From: CAYGYG01 sp964354155
GTDB taxonomy: Bacteria > Hydrothermota > Tepidihabitantia > SM23-42 > CAYGYG01
Assembly: GCA_964354155.1 (NCBI GenBank)
Contig: CAYGYG010000014.1
Coordinates: 1 to 64,000, forward strand
Length of the DNA stretch: 64,000 nucleotides
Direction of reading: 5' to 3'
In this document: positions 25,789 to 35,010 of the stretch, in pieces
Numbering within the stretch: position 1 is the stretch's first letter
How the letters are laid out: every line of letters begins with the position of its first letter
Program-made: the position numbers and the translations under genes
Notes under the pieces: model-generated
The model's input: only the letters and a program-made list of their open reading frames with translations
Databases searched by the model: none
Told to the model about the DNA's origin: nothing

Positions 25789-27726
25789 CTAGATAACATC
25801 CTGCGGGTCGACATCAATGTCCATGCGCACGCCGGGGTCGCGCCAGGAAAGCAGGTAGCGGAGTTGCTCAACCGGGAAGTCGGGACTGGCCTTGATTAGT
25901 AGAAAGTAACGGTAGTGCCTTCGCCGGCGCGGCCGGAAAGAGACCTTGGGACCAAACACGGACAGCTCCGGCCAGGGCTTGAGGGAATCGGCAACCCGTA
26001 CCGCACTCTCTGTGACCGCTTTCTCGCTGGCCCCGCTCAGCTGGATCATGATCAAACGGACAAAAGGCGGCAGGGCAAGCTCTTTGCGGAGGACAACCTC
26101 CTCTTTGTAGAAACCGCAGTAGTCGTGATGACGGGCCATCTTGATTGCCGACTGGTCGGGGTGGAAGGTTTGAACAATTACCTGGCCTGGTTTGTCACCC
26201 CGGCCGGCCCGACCCGCCACCTGGGTCACCAGTTGAAAAGTCCGCTCGGCACTGCGGAAGTCCGGCAGGTAAAACAGACCGTCCGCGTTGATGATACCGA
26301 CCAGCGTGACATTGGGAAAATCAAACCCCTTGGTCACCATCTGGGTGCCCAGGAGAACCTGCGCCTGGTTGTCTTCGAACCGGTGCAGGATCTCCTCGAC
26401 CCAGCCTGGCCGACGCGCACTGTCCCGGTCCAAGCGTAAAATCTGGTCCGGTTCGGCCAGCGTCCTGACCAGCTCCTCCAGTTTCTGGGTACCGAGTCCT
26501 TTATAGACTAATTCCTTGCGCCGGCACGCCGGACAAGCTTGGGGAGCGTTCTCCCGGTAGGCGCAGAAGTGGCAGCTAACCTTCGCTTCGTCCTTATGGA
26601 AGACCATGGGCAGCTGGCAGTACGGACATTTCGCCACAAAACCGCAGACCGGGCAGAGTAGTACCGGTGCGTAGCCCCGGCGGTTGAGGAAGAGAATCGC
26701 TTGCTCCTGGCGATTCAGGGCTGTAACCAGGGCTTCGTGCAGCCGTTTTGACATGAAACGGTTCTCTTCCCGCCTCAGGTTCACGACTTCTACGGCCGGC
26801 ATTGGCCGCCGGTCAATCCGGTCCGGCAATGTTTGTAGTTCATAGCTGCCATTCACCGCGTTGAAATAGGATTCCAGGGCCGGCGTTGCGCTGCCCAGGA
26901 TGACACTGCAGTTTTCGATCTGACCCCGCATCACGGCGCAATCGCCGCCGTGGTAACGAGGATGGCGTCCGTCTTCCTTGTACGACGAGTCGTGTTCTTC
27001 ATCGACCACGATCAGGCCCAATCCTGGTACCGATAGGAAGACGCAGGAACGCGGCCCGATAATCACATCGTAGGCCCCTTGCCGGATCGCCTGCCATACC
27101 CTTCGTCTTCTGACTGCGCTCAGGTTGGAATGAATGGTTACGACCTTTGATCCGAAGCGCCGCTGGAAACGGCTCAAAAGCAGCGGGGTCATGGCAATCT
27201 CAGGGACCATGACCAAGGCACGCCGCTGCTGCGCAATCAGCGCGCCGATGACCTGCAGGTAGACTTCAGTCTTACCGCTGCCGGTAACCCCATGGAGTAA
27301 GTAGGTCTTAGGCCGGCCGGCCTTCATGTCCGATACGATCCGATTCACAATCCGGAGCTGGGCTGAGGTCAATTGAAGCGCCTCGGTCTTGGGCAGGACC
27401 GCGGTATCTTCAGCCGACTCCCGCACGGCCTTGAGTACCCCCTGGGGCAAGGCTAGGGTCAGGACCTCGCCGATCGTGGCCAGGTAGTAAGTGGCAACCC
27501 AACCGTAGAATTCCATCAGTCGGGGCGCGATGAATCCGCGCTCGGTGATTCCGAGAATCTGCCGAACCGGGCCGGGGTGGTCCCGCACCGACTCACGCAC
27601 GACCAGTCCGTGGGCCTGCTTTCTTCTCAAGGGCAGCAGGACCAGGTCGCCGACCGACAGGGCCTCGCTGGATTCGTAGGTCAGGCAGTCAAGCCTGGTG
27701 CGGGGAATGGCGACGTCAACGAGCAT
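25789..27726 (-). CDS. priA: Primosomal replication restart helicase PriA
   Basis: About 645 residues from the ATG at 27726 (MLVDVAIPRTRLDCLTY). The frame stays open 26 codons further, but that part translates repeat-like intergenic sequence. An N-terminal 3'-DNA binding domain precedes the helicase core (Walker A GVTGSGKTEVYL, DEEHDSSYK as the DEAH-like box), paired zinc-binding Cys (CPVCG, CPYC, CHFC, CPAC) and GTQMVTKGFDFPNVTLVGIINAD in the second lobe. PriA reloads replisomes at stalled forks. The gene ends 19 bp from the scaffold gap. Confidence 0.95.
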   Translation of the reverse strand: MLVDVAIPRTRLDCLTYESSEALSVGDLVLLPLRRKQAHGLVVRESVRDHPGPVRQILGITERGFIAPRLMEFYGWVATYYLATIGEVLTLALPQGVLKAVRESAEDTAVLPKTEALQLTSAQLRIVNRIVSDMKAGRPKTYLLHGVTGSGKTEVYLQVIGALIAQQRRALVMVPEIAMTPLLLSRFQRRFGSKVVTIHSNLSAVRRRRVWQAIRQGAYDVIIGPRSCVFLSVPGLGLIVVDEEHDSSYKEDGRHPRYHGGDCAVMRGQIENCSVILGSATPALESYFNAVNGSYELQTLPDRIDRRPMPAVEVVNLRREENRFMSKRLHEALVTALNRQEQAILFLNRRGYAPVLLCPVCGFVAKCPYCQLPMVFHKDEAKVSCHFCAYRENAPQACPACRRKELVYKGLGTQKLEELVRTLAEPDQILRLDRDSARRPGWVEEILHRFEDNQAQVLLGTQMVTKGFDFPNVTLVGIINADGLFYLPDFRSAERTFQLVTQVAGRAGRGDKPGQVIVQTFHPDQSAIKMARHHDYCGFYKEEVVLRKELALPPFVRLIMIQLSGASEKAVTESAVRVADSLKPWPELSVFGPKVSFRPRRRRHYRYFLLIKASPDFPVEQLRYLLSWRDPGVRMDIDVDPQDVI

Positions 27727-27734
27727 CACGCACA

Positions 27735-27957
27735 CCACGTGGTAAGTAGCAAGTAGAGAGTAGCGAGTAGAGAGAAAAGGTTGGGATCTATCTCGGGACT
27801 GCACCCATCGTTATGGGGGCTGTCCCGGGTGTTGAAGTGTCTGTTATCCATTCCCTCTTTATCCCAATACCCCACTATTCCACCATTCCATTATTCCAGT
27901 CTTCATTGCTCTATACCTCGATAGCTTATTAGCTCAATAGCTTTTTCGCTTCGCGCG
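27735..27957. repeat. Intergenic micro-repeats between tamB and priA
   Basis: No gene. Contains AAGTAGCAAGTAGAGAGTAGCGAG (in two phrases, 27742-27770), an inverted pair CGGGACTGCACCC / GGGGGCTGTCCCG (27793-27828) and ATTCCACCATTCCATTATTCC (27878-27898), the reverse complement of the TGGAATAATGG text seen at 9641 and 11161. Confidence 0.55.
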
Positions 27958-30900
27958 TCAGTAGCGGATGCGGAACTGGTATTCCAGGCTGTAGATGTTG
28001 TCGCTCGTCCTCTTGATGAGCAACTCGTTACGGTTGTTTAGCATATACTCAACCGTGAAAGCATCCTGGGCGAAAGAGAAGACATCGTGCGTGTACGTAA
28101 TGAAGAGGTTGGGAAAAACGTATTTCCCGACCGTCACCTTGGCTTGGTTGCCGGTTGAGAAAATGGGCGTCTCGAAATCGAAATAATCAAGCCCGGTCAT
28201 GCGGCGGAGCCGCCGGGAAGCGCCGGCCTCGATATACTCAAAGACCCGCCGCGGCAGGACATTACCGACGACATCACGCCGCTGGTATTCCTGGAGTTCC
28301 TGCCAGGTCATGTTCAGATTGAGATACGTAATGATGTCCTGCTCGCTCCATTCCGCATTATCGGTAAAAAATTCGAAGATTGGGTAGCGCAGCGTGCCGG
28401 CGATGTGGAAAATGATCGTCACGTTGCCACGTGCCACCATTTCCGAACGGATGTCCAGCGTCGGGTTGAATTCGGGGTCGGACGTAAACACAACCTTGCC
28501 TTCGGTCACGGTCAGCGTGTGATCCAGGTAATAGACGCGCCCCCGTCGGCTCGCGAGGTCCCCGGACAGGTACACCTCACCGTCGGTCTTCATCAAGAAT
28601 ATCTCCCCGGACATCTCCACGTCGGCCATGTCATTCTTAAGCCAGACATTCTTGTCACCAATGAACTTGATTTTCATTTTCCAGGGCGCTTCCTTGCCCT
28701 GGGGTTTCTTGCGCAGAATCGTCGTACCGAAGCCGAGCGGCAGGATCGCCTCCTTGACGCGGACATCGCCTTCATAGCTCGTCAGGTTCTTGTGGCACAG
28801 AACCATGATCTTGCCGCTGCCGACGCCATAGGCGATCGGCCGGAAACTGCCCAGGCAATCCTCAAAGACGACGCGCAGTTCCAGATCGGTCATCTTGAAT
28901 TTCGGCGCCAGCTGAACGTAGCCCTGGGTACGCGCCCAGCCGTCACCACATGCGCCCCCGGCATTCTCGATCACAATCCGCTTGCCTTCAAAAACGAGAT
29001 CACCGGAAGCATTGCGTAGCGGGCTTTCGGTCACAATGAGTTTGAGATCAGCTTGCTCGAACCGCGCCCGCCCGTCGATACTCAGGTCCGCGTACGGACC
29101 GCTCACGCGGACCTCGGCCGACACCCGCCCCTGACCGAGTTCGAATATCTTGTCGAGCATCGCGAAAACACCCAGTCCGAGATTCGAACCCCGGCCGCGC
29201 ATGTCAATCCCGTCCAGGCCGAGGGTTCCGCTGGCCCACGCCTCCGCCCCATCAAGGTCGATGACCCAAAGCGAATCAATCACGAGCCTTGGTCCGACCA
29301 GACGCCCGTAGGCGTTTACCTCGCCATAGTTCACCACCCGCAGCAGCTTGAAGCTGTCGCACTCGGCGGTAAACTTGTCACCGTCAAGGGTCAGGGTGGC
29401 CACTCCCTCCATCTTCGGACGACGCAGTAACTTGGACAGTTGATCAAGACGCATCTTCTCAAGCCGCAGATAGCGGCGCCCGCTGTCCAGCCGCGCCACC
29501 AACCGACCTTGACCCACGGTCAGCACCATCTCGCCGATTGTCCGGCGCGCAATATCGTAGTCGATCGGCCTTTCGTTCCCGAATTCAAATCCGTCGAGCG
29601 AACCTTTGATTACTTCGATTCGTCCGGCAAATAGCCCCTCGGTCGTGCCCTGGACGGCAGCGTAGCGATCACTATCGGCCTGAACATCGAGGACCAACGC
29701 CTGGTCCTTGAGTGAAAACCGAACCGAATCGATCGACTGGCGGCCGATATCAAGCGCAACCGCCCGGAGGGTCAGCATATCGATCGTCTTGTTGGTCACG
29801 GCCGCGCTGATTTCGCATTCGATGAGGCCGGCCTTGACCAACGCCGCGCAAGCGAAGTCGGTCACGCGAAAACGCCCGGCAACAGCCGGTCCGCGGTAAT
29901 CCCCGGACACCGACCAGCTGCCCGATGCCAGACCCGCAATCTCGACCCCGGTCAATTGCCGCAACATGACCAGCGGGTATTTCTCGGTGTGCACAAACAG
30001 GTTCAGCTTGGGAAAAACATCACCCCGCACCAGAATCCGTCCTCCGGCGTGGTAACCGCGCAGGCTGTCGATCTCGATGCGGTCTTTGCGCAGAACAACG
30101 GCAAAACGCGCGCTGTCTAAACCTGGGGTATACGACATTATGCGCCCACTCGCCTTCGATTGATTGTACGCCACATCACCGCGCACCAGCCAGGGCGGCA
30201 GGTCCCGGTGAAACGCTTGAAGGTTGAGCGAATCAAAGACGATCTTACACGAGAAGGACCGGGGAAGACCGATCTTCACGATGCCCCGAATGCTGGCGCC
30301 GCCGCTGCGACCTTGTTCAATCGTCACGTCGATGCTGTCTTCCCGGGCAAGGAATGACGCCTGGGCATGGTCGATCACCACGGGACGGTTCGTCCCGAGC
30401 TGGAGCGCCGATACGCTCACCTGCCCCTGTCCCCAGACTTTGCCGTCCTGGTAGGTTACCTCGCCGACCAGCTCTCCCTGACCCTTGACACCGCGCCCCA
30501 GTCGGCTCAAATCAACGGTTGAACTCTCGACCGAAAGCGAAACGAGTTTCTCGTCAAGGTCGTATAGTCCGGAACCGACGAAATCGACACCCGAGCTGTT
30601 CACTCTCAAATAGTTGAAATCAATACGGTTCTCCGCGACGATCATGGCCGCACTCAGTGAACTGACCCAGAGGCCCTGCCGCGGCAGACCAAAAGCCCAG
30701 TCCGAAATCAGGATATTGAAACGTTGCGCCTGGGTCGACACCCGGCATGATCCGAATATGTTCTCGGCTAAAAGCGTGTCGCCGCCCGCATAACGAACCC
30801 GGCCGTCCTGGATGTTGAGCACGATGTTGAGGATCAGGGCCATGACTGACTGCCGTCCGGGCTTGATATCCTGTTTCGGCCGGAGCTTGAGGTCCGGACG

Positions 30901-31188
30901 GATTAGATTAACCTCGATCCCGGAATTGCGACTCAGCACCAAAGGCAACAACCGGTAGCGGAGTTCGAAGGCATCGGCGCGCAGGCTATCGGTCGGGGAG
31001 ATTTTTACCCTTAGATTTTCCGCGCGGTAGCCGTGGAAGATATCCCCCTGAAGATTATCATACTCGATGTCAAAACCGGTTCGACCCTCGACCACCGAGA
31101 TGAGAATCCGTCCGGCATTAAGCGCGAGCAGCAGATAGACAATGCCGGCGGCCACGAAGATGATAGCTACGGCCAGATACTTGCGCAT
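27958..31188 (-). CDS. tamB: TamB-like translocation/assembly protein
   Basis: 1076 residues. One N-terminal membrane anchor (YLAVAIIFVAAGIVYLLLAL), then a very long periplasmic beta-rich region of AsmA/TamB repeats, and the C-terminal TamB/DUF490 domain (EMSGEIFLMKTDGEVYLSGDLASRRGRVYYLDHTL, FNPTLDIRSEMVARG, WSEQDIITYLNLNMTWQEL, EYQFRIRY). TamB proteins bridge the inner and outer membranes and work with a BamA/TamA partner in outer membrane biogenesis and lipid transport. The BamA-type gene is 3 bp upstream, so they act together. Confidence 0.92.
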   Translation of the reverse strand: MRKYLAVAIIFVAAGIVYLLLALNAGRILISVVEGRTGFDIEYDNLQGDIFHGYRAENLRVKISPTDSLRADAFELRYRLLPLVLSRNSGIEVNLIRPDLKLRPKQDIKPGRQSVMALILNIVLNIQDGRVRYAGGDTLLAENIFGSCRVSTQAQRFNILISDWAFGLPRQGLWVSSLSAAMIVAENRIDFNYLRVNSSGVDFVGSGLYDLDEKLVSLSVESSTVDLSRLGRGVKGQGELVGEVTYQDGKVWGQGQVSVSALQLGTNRPVVIDHAQASFLAREDSIDVTIEQGRSGGASIRGIVKIGLPRSFSCKIVFDSLNLQAFHRDLPPWLVRGDVAYNQSKASGRIMSYTPGLDSARFAVVLRKDRIEIDSLRGYHAGGRILVRGDVFPKLNLFVHTEKYPLVMLRQLTGVEIAGLASGSWSVSGDYRGPAVAGRFRVTDFACAALVKAGLIECEISAAVTNKTIDMLTLRAVALDIGRQSIDSVRFSLKDQALVLDVQADSDRYAAVQGTTEGLFAGRIEVIKGSLDGFEFGNERPIDYDIARRTIGEMVLTVGQGRLVARLDSGRRYLRLEKMRLDQLSKLLRRPKMEGVATLTLDGDKFTAECDSFKLLRVVNYGEVNAYGRLVGPRLVIDSLWVIDLDGAEAWASGTLGLDGIDMRGRGSNLGLGVFAMLDKIFELGQGRVSAEVRVSGPYADLSIDGRARFEQADLKLIVTESPLRNASGDLVFEGKRIVIENAGGACGDGWARTQGYVQLAPKFKMTDLELRVVFEDCLGSFRPIAYGVGSGKIMVLCHKNLTSYEGDVRVKEAILPLGFGTTILRKKPQGKEAPWKMKIKFIGDKNVWLKNDMADVEMSGEIFLMKTDGEVYLSGDLASRRGRVYYLDHTLTVTEGKVVFTSDPEFNPTLDIRSEMVARGNVTIIFHIAGTLRYPIFEFFTDNAEWSEQDIITYLNLNMTWQELQEYQRRDVVGNVLPRRVFEYIEAGASRRLRRMTGLDYFDFETPIFSTGNQAKVTVGKYVFPNLFITYTHDVFSFAQDAFTVEYMLNNRNELLIKRTSDNIYSLEYQFRIRY

Positions 31189-31191
31189 GGT

Positions 31192-32916
31192 TCAGAAGAT
31201 GTTGTAGAAACCGAAGGAGAAACGCCCCTTGCCTTGGCCGAATCCGCGTCCGTAGTCAAGTCGGATCGGGCCGACCGGCGTGCGATAACGGAGCCCGGCC
31301 CCGACCGACTTGGCAAGTGCCGACCATTCGAAATCACCAATATCGTTTCGTACGTCGCCGATATCACAGAAGATGAGCGCACCCAGGTTCCGGTAAAGGT
31401 CAAACCGGTATTCCAGGTTGGCATTGGCCAGGACGTTGCCGTAGTGCTCATCGCCGAGCGTGTCCGGGCCGATCGACTTGTCATCGAAACCCCGCACGCT
31501 GACCTGGCCGCCGAGCGAAAACTTCTCATGGAGCGAAACCGGCTCGCTCCTGGGATAGAGCCGACCGACCCGGATCCGGAAGGCCGTGACGCCGTAAACC
31601 AGCGGCTGGAACACGCGCAGCTCGCCGGACAGCCGGTAGAAGTGATTATCACCCCCCAGCAGCCCGCCGGCGTCTTCAATCAGGGGTAAAACGTAGATAC
31701 CCCGTCGCGGAGAAAAAAAGTCATCGCGCGTGTCGAAGATGACGTTCGCAATGACGCTGTTGGTCAGGGCGGGTTCGAGCCCGGTTGTGTCGGAGGCCTT
31801 CAGTTCTGCGTCGACGTACTTGTAGCGGTTTGCCAGATTCACCTGAAGATAGTCCCCGACAAACCGGATCGCCTTGCCTTCAACCCCGCGCGTCATGCGC
31901 GAGAACATCTCCTTACTTTCATATTGAATAAACGGATGGACCAGGAAATAGATCTGGCTGCCGAAAACGTGAGGCACCGTGTAGCGTGGTTCAAACTTGA
32001 TGTCGTACTCGCCCTTGAGATTTATGGCAAACGTGAGATCCGAGGCCCAGGTATGTCCGAGGTTGAGCACGTTGAGGTGTTCGAAACCGACCGAGGCCAA
32101 TACGCCGATCGAGTTGAGGACCCACTCGGGAGGTGCCTCAACACCGAAGCCGAAACTGAATACGCGCGGCGAGATTTCATTCACGATGAAATTGAGGTCG
32201 ACGCTGTCAACGCCGGTTGATTCCGCCGCCGCATCAACATACCCAAAGATCCCCAGACCGTAGATCGCGCGCTGGCTTTTGATGACCTTGGAGACACGGT
32301 AAGGTTCACCCCGGGCGATCTTGATCTCACGTTCGACGATCCGCAATCTGTAACGCTTGAGCCCGGTCACCTTGATATTTCGTACGTAGCACAACATTCC
32401 TTTTTCAACCGTGAAGACGAGGTACCGAGTGTCGCGGGCGAAGGTCGTGGTGAGCCGGGCGAAAGGATAGCCGCGGTCTCTGATCTCGCCCAGCACCGTC
32501 ATTCGGGCTCGGGCCACCCGGTCCTCAATCAGGAATCCGCCCTCCATCGTTCTTGCGTTTTCAAGCAACTGCCGCCCTTCATCGTCATCGACACCGGCGA
32601 TAATGACTTTCTCGATCCGCGGCCGCTCCCCTTCGTCAATCGTCATGTAGATATTGATCCTTTGCCGGCCGCTATCTCGTGCCACCCGATGGTCGATCGT
32701 GGTTCCGAAAAAACCCTGGACCGAGTAGAAGGTGGCGAGGATGTCGAGGTCGTACTTGAGAACTGCTTCACTGAAGGGGTCGCCTTTCTTTGAAACCAGC
32801 ACTCCGGCCAGACGGCGGTCACGAAAGGATTTGTTACCGTCGAATTTCAGTGCATCGATCTTGTATTCTTTTGGCGCGAGGACGGCAAATAGCAGGCTAA
32901 GTAGTAAGGCGCCCAT
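31192..32916 (-). CDS. BamA/TamA-type outer membrane beta-barrel assembly protein
   Basis: 574 residues. Signal-like N-terminus MGALLLSLLFAVLA; about three POTRA domains (YKIDALKFDGNKSFRDRRLAGVL, IEKVIIAGVDDDEGRQLLENA, YVRNIKVTGLKRYRLRIVEREIKI); a C-terminal 16-strand barrel ending in Phe (FSFGFYNIF) with the lid-loop-like SLGGQVSVRGFDD (family VRGF/Y motif). Three POTRA domains and linkage to tamB suggest TamA, but a main BamA role cannot be excluded. The start lies 20 nt inside the upstream peptidase gene. Confidence 0.92.
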   Translation of the reverse strand: MGALLLSLLFAVLAPKEYKIDALKFDGNKSFRDRRLAGVLVSKKGDPFSEAVLKYDLDILATFYSVQGFFGTTIDHRVARDSGRQRINIYMTIDEGERPRIEKVIIAGVDDDEGRQLLENARTMEGGFLIEDRVARARMTVLGEIRDRGYPFARLTTTFARDTRYLVFTVEKGMLCYVRNIKVTGLKRYRLRIVEREIKIARGEPYRVSKVIKSQRAIYGLGIFGYVDAAAESTGVDSVDLNFIVNEISPRVFSFGFGVEAPPEWVLNSIGVLASVGFEHLNVLNLGHTWASDLTFAINLKGEYDIKFEPRYTVPHVFGSQIYFLVHPFIQYESKEMFSRMTRGVEGKAIRFVGDYLQVNLANRYKYVDAELKASDTTGLEPALTNSVIANVIFDTRDDFFSPRRGIYVLPLIEDAGGLLGGDNHFYRLSGELRVFQPLVYGVTAFRIRVGRLYPRSEPVSLHEKFSLGGQVSVRGFDDKSIGPDTLGDEHYGNVLANANLEYRFDLYRNLGALIFCDIGDVRNDIGDFEWSALAKSVGAGLRYRTPVGPIRLDYGRGFGQGKGRFSFGFYNIF

Positions 32917-33844
32917 CTTTCATGACGAGCCGGCCGTCCAAGTATAGGGTGGGTTCCTTGATGATGCCGTCGAGGTGAACCGGGACGCGAACCTTGCCGT
33001 CAAATGCGAAGTTATTGCCAAATGCGACATGGACCGTACCCAGCACCTTCTCATCCTCCAGCACTTCGCCCGTGATCCGGGCGTAGCTGTTGGTCCCGAT
33101 GCCTAGTTCGGCAACATTGTGCGCCTTTGGGCCGTACTCGGCGAGGATTCGGGCAAAGCGCCCGTGGTCGTTGGCCACCGCGGTAATTCTGCCCCTTTCA
33201 ATGACAATAATGAGGTCTTTCTTAAGGGCGCCCATCGACGCCATCGAGCCGTCGATCACGACTTGTCCCCGGCCCGTGCCTTCAACCGGCGCGATATAAG
33301 CCTCACCCCCCGGCAGGTTAGAGAAATCTCCCGGTTGATGAATGATTCCGGTATCCGGATGGCCCAGCCGCCCGGCCAGGCTCAGGCAAAGGTTCGTACC
33401 CTTCCTGGTCGTGATGCACGCAGTCTTTGCCTGGGTCAGACGCCGGGCCAATCGTTCGCTCAGTTTCTCGATTTTGTGATAGTCGGCGTTCAAGGTACGT
33501 GCCATTGTGTCCCGGGTGATGCCGGGCAGGGTGGCGCCGCGCTTGCCCAGGCGACTTGCCTCCTTGCGCGCCTGAGTATGCGACAGGGACATACTGGTCG
33601 GCATAATGAAAACGTCGCATTCTCTCAACATGCGCGCCACCGCCTCGGGCGGTTCCTCGCCGTGCATCCGGCGGGGCAGGATCTCGACCAGCACCGGATC
33701 ACCCACCCGGCCCGCGGCTTCCCAGAGAAGCTGTCCGATTTCACGGCACGGGGCGTCGGTGACAACCAGAACTTGCTCTTTTGGTTTGACTTGGAGACAA
33801 TTCCTGATGACATTGTCAGCCGCTCGCGACAATTTCTGTTTCAT
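32897..33844 (-). CDS. Aminopeptidase of the M29 type (short form)
   Basis: 315 residues. The C-terminal half shows the M29/thermophilic aminopeptidase pattern: NLPGGEAYIAPVEGTGRGQVVIDGS with metal-ligand Glu candidates, then NVAELGIGTN and a GTVHVAFGNNFAFDG block with the His ligand, ending VPVHLDG with another His and Asp. The N-terminal domain is shorter than in characterised M29 enzymes (about 410 residues). Related proteins include NicX-like dioxygenases, so the exact reaction is open. ATG lies 6 nt after the -10 box, giving a leaderless transcript that continues into bamA and tamB. Confidence 0.8.
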   Translation of the reverse strand: MKQKLSRAADNVIRNCLQVKPKEQVLVVTDAPCREIGQLLWEAAGRVGDPVLVEILPRRMHGEEPPEAVARMLRECDVFIMPTSMSLSHTQARKEASRLGKRGATLPGITRDTMARTLNADYHKIEKLSERLARRLTQAKTACITTRKGTNLCLSLAGRLGHPDTGIIHQPGDFSNLPGGEAYIAPVEGTGRGQVVIDGSMASMGALKKDLIIVIERGRITAVANDHGRFARILAEYGPKAHNVAELGIGTNSYARITGEVLEDEKVLGTVHVAFGNNFAFDGKVRVPVHLDGIIKEPTLYLDGRLVMKDGRLTT

Positions 33845-33850
33845 GAGGGT

Positions 33851-33878
33851 ATTATAATTAGAAAAACGATACTGTCAA
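33851..33878 (-). promoter_or_regulatory. Promoter of the M29-bamA-tamB operon, leaderless layout
   Basis: Minus strand TTGACA (33878-33873), 16-bp spacer, TATAAT (33856-33851), six bases, ATG at 33844. The region 33879-34051 up to the next gene shows nothing else I can name. Confidence 0.82.
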
Positions 33879-34051
33879 CCGACTATCTGCGCGAAGCCGA
33901 TTAACGCGCTTCGCGTGCGCCCCCGCTCCCCTGCTCCTCCGCGCCCACGCCACCGTGGTCGACAAGAGCGGCGGGGGTCTTCTATTTCTGTCTTGAGAAT
34001 TCTAACACGAGGTTCCGGACCAAGGTGACGGTTATTGAATAGCCGCTTGGG

Positions 34052-34774
34052 TTATTGCCCGGCCGGCGGGGCCTTGCCGTCCCAGATGACGATCCGGCCG
34101 CAGTAGTCGCAGAACATTATCTTGTCCCCCTTCTTCAGTTCATTGATGACCTGGTGCGAAAGACTCGCGTTACAGCCCTCACAGGTATTCCCGGTCACCC
34201 GCGACACCCCGGTCTTCCTCGCCTTCTTGATTCGTTCGTAGTCTTTAAGGCTCGCCTTCGACAGGGTGTCTCTTACCCGGACCTGCTCTTCACACTGGGT
34301 GCTGAACCTGAGTTGCAGATCAGTCAGCCTGGCTTCAAGGGCCTTCATTTCTTCCTGCTGCCGGCTGATCACCGATGCCGTTTCTTTTTCGCCCTGCTTG
34401 ATCTTTCCCCGGACGTCCTCCTCCTCCTCCATCACGGCGATCATTTCATCTTCCACCGTTTTCTTCTTCTGCTTCAGACCTTCGATCTCTTTCAGCATCG
34501 CCCGGTATTCTTCGTTGGTCTTCACCGTAAAGAGCTGGCCGTTCAGCCTCCCCAACTGCTCCTCGATCGTCTTGATATCGACTTCCTTTAGTTTGTAGTC
34601 CTTCTTGAGACCGGTTTCGCGCTGTTTCAGTTTTTCAAAGTCCGCCTTGACCCGGTCGATTGTCAACCGCAACGCGTCAATCTTAGAGGGAGTCTCCTTG
34701 ATCGCTGCGTTAAGGGACCCGATCTCTTCTTCTAAATCCTTGAGTTGCAGAAGTTGTCTCAGCTGTTCAATCAT
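34052..34774 (-). CDS. Coiled-coil protein with C4 zinc ribbon (CT398/DUF164 type)
   Basis: About 240 residues from the ATG at 34774; the longer frame runs through a terminator and tRNA-Val, so it is rejected. Residues 1-175 form a long antiparallel coiled-coil (LRQLLQLKDLEEEIGSLNAAIKETPSKI). The C-terminal ribbon has TCEGCNASLS and FCDYCGRIVIW, two CxxC pairs. This is the zf-RING_7/DUF164 family, found in most bacteria and proposed to bind nucleic acid or RNA-processing partners. It starts right after the tRNA-Val terminator U-tract with no Shine-Dalgarno, so how it is expressed is unclear. Confidence 0.85.
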   Translation of the reverse strand: MIEQLRQLLQLKDLEEEIGSLNAAIKETPSKIDALRLTIDRVKADFEKLKQRETGLKKDYKLKEVDIKTIEEQLGRLNGQLFTVKTNEEYRAMLKEIEGLKQKKKTVEDEMIAVMEEEEDVRGKIKQGEKETASVISRQQEEMKALEARLTDLQLRFSTQCEEQVRVRDTLSKASLKDYERIKKARKTGVSRVTGNTCEGCNASLSHQVINELKKGDKIMFCDYCGRIVIWDGKAPPAGQ

Positions 34775-34782
34775 GCGCGGGC

Positions 34783-34815
34783 AAAATAAAAAGGTGTGTC
34801 TTCGTAGACACACCT
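34783..34815 (-). terminator. Rho-independent terminator after tRNA-Val
   Basis: On the minus strand a 9-bp stem AGGTGTGTC/GACACACCT (34815-34792) with loop TACGAA is followed by TTTTATTTT (34791-34783). It follows the tRNA 3' end by 4 nt and precedes the next start codon by 8 nt. Confidence 0.9.
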
Positions 34816-34819
34816 CGAA

Positions 34820-34894
34820 TGGGCGGTACCCGACTTGAACGGGTGACCTTTTGCATGTCAAGCAAACGCTCTAACCAAACTGAGCTAACCGCCC
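34820..34894 (-). tRNA. tRNA-Val (GAC)
   Basis: A 75-nt cloverleaf on the minus strand. Acceptor GGGCGGT pairs with ACCGCCC, discriminator A. D arm TAGCTCAGTTTGGTTAGAGC, anticodon stem TTTGC/GCAAA with loop TTGACAT reading GAC, T stem ACCCG/CGGGT with loop TTCAAGT. CCA is not encoded. Confidence 0.96.
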
Positions 34895-34915
34895 GGAGAC
34901 AAAGCATAGGAAGTC

Positions 34916-34943
34916 ATTATATCGGCCTTGGGGCCAATGTCAA
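34916..34943 (-). promoter_or_regulatory. Promoter of tRNA-Val
   Basis: Minus strand TTGACA (34943-34938), 16-bp spacer that is itself partly palindromic (TTGGCCCCAAGGCC), TATAAT (34921-34916), about 22 bp before the mature tRNA. Confidence 0.82.
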
Positions 34944-34974
34944 TACTAAGAAGGGAACTCAGTTCGTCCACCGC

Positions 34975-35002
34975 TTGACTTTCCAGGGGTTAGGTATATA
35001 AT
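34975..35002 (+). promoter_or_regulatory. Promoter of the ABC exporter operon, leaderless layout
   Basis: TTGACT 34975-34980, 16-bp spacer, TATAAT 34997-35002, ATG 8 nt later at 35011. Divergent from the tRNA-Val promoter. Confidence 0.8.
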
Positions 35003-35010
35003 TCCAGCCT

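Noticed and set aside
27727..27804. Upstream extension of PriA by 26 residues
   Set aside because: That segment translates AGTAGAGAGTAGCGAG-type intergenic repeat. Family homology starts at MLVDVAIPRTRL.
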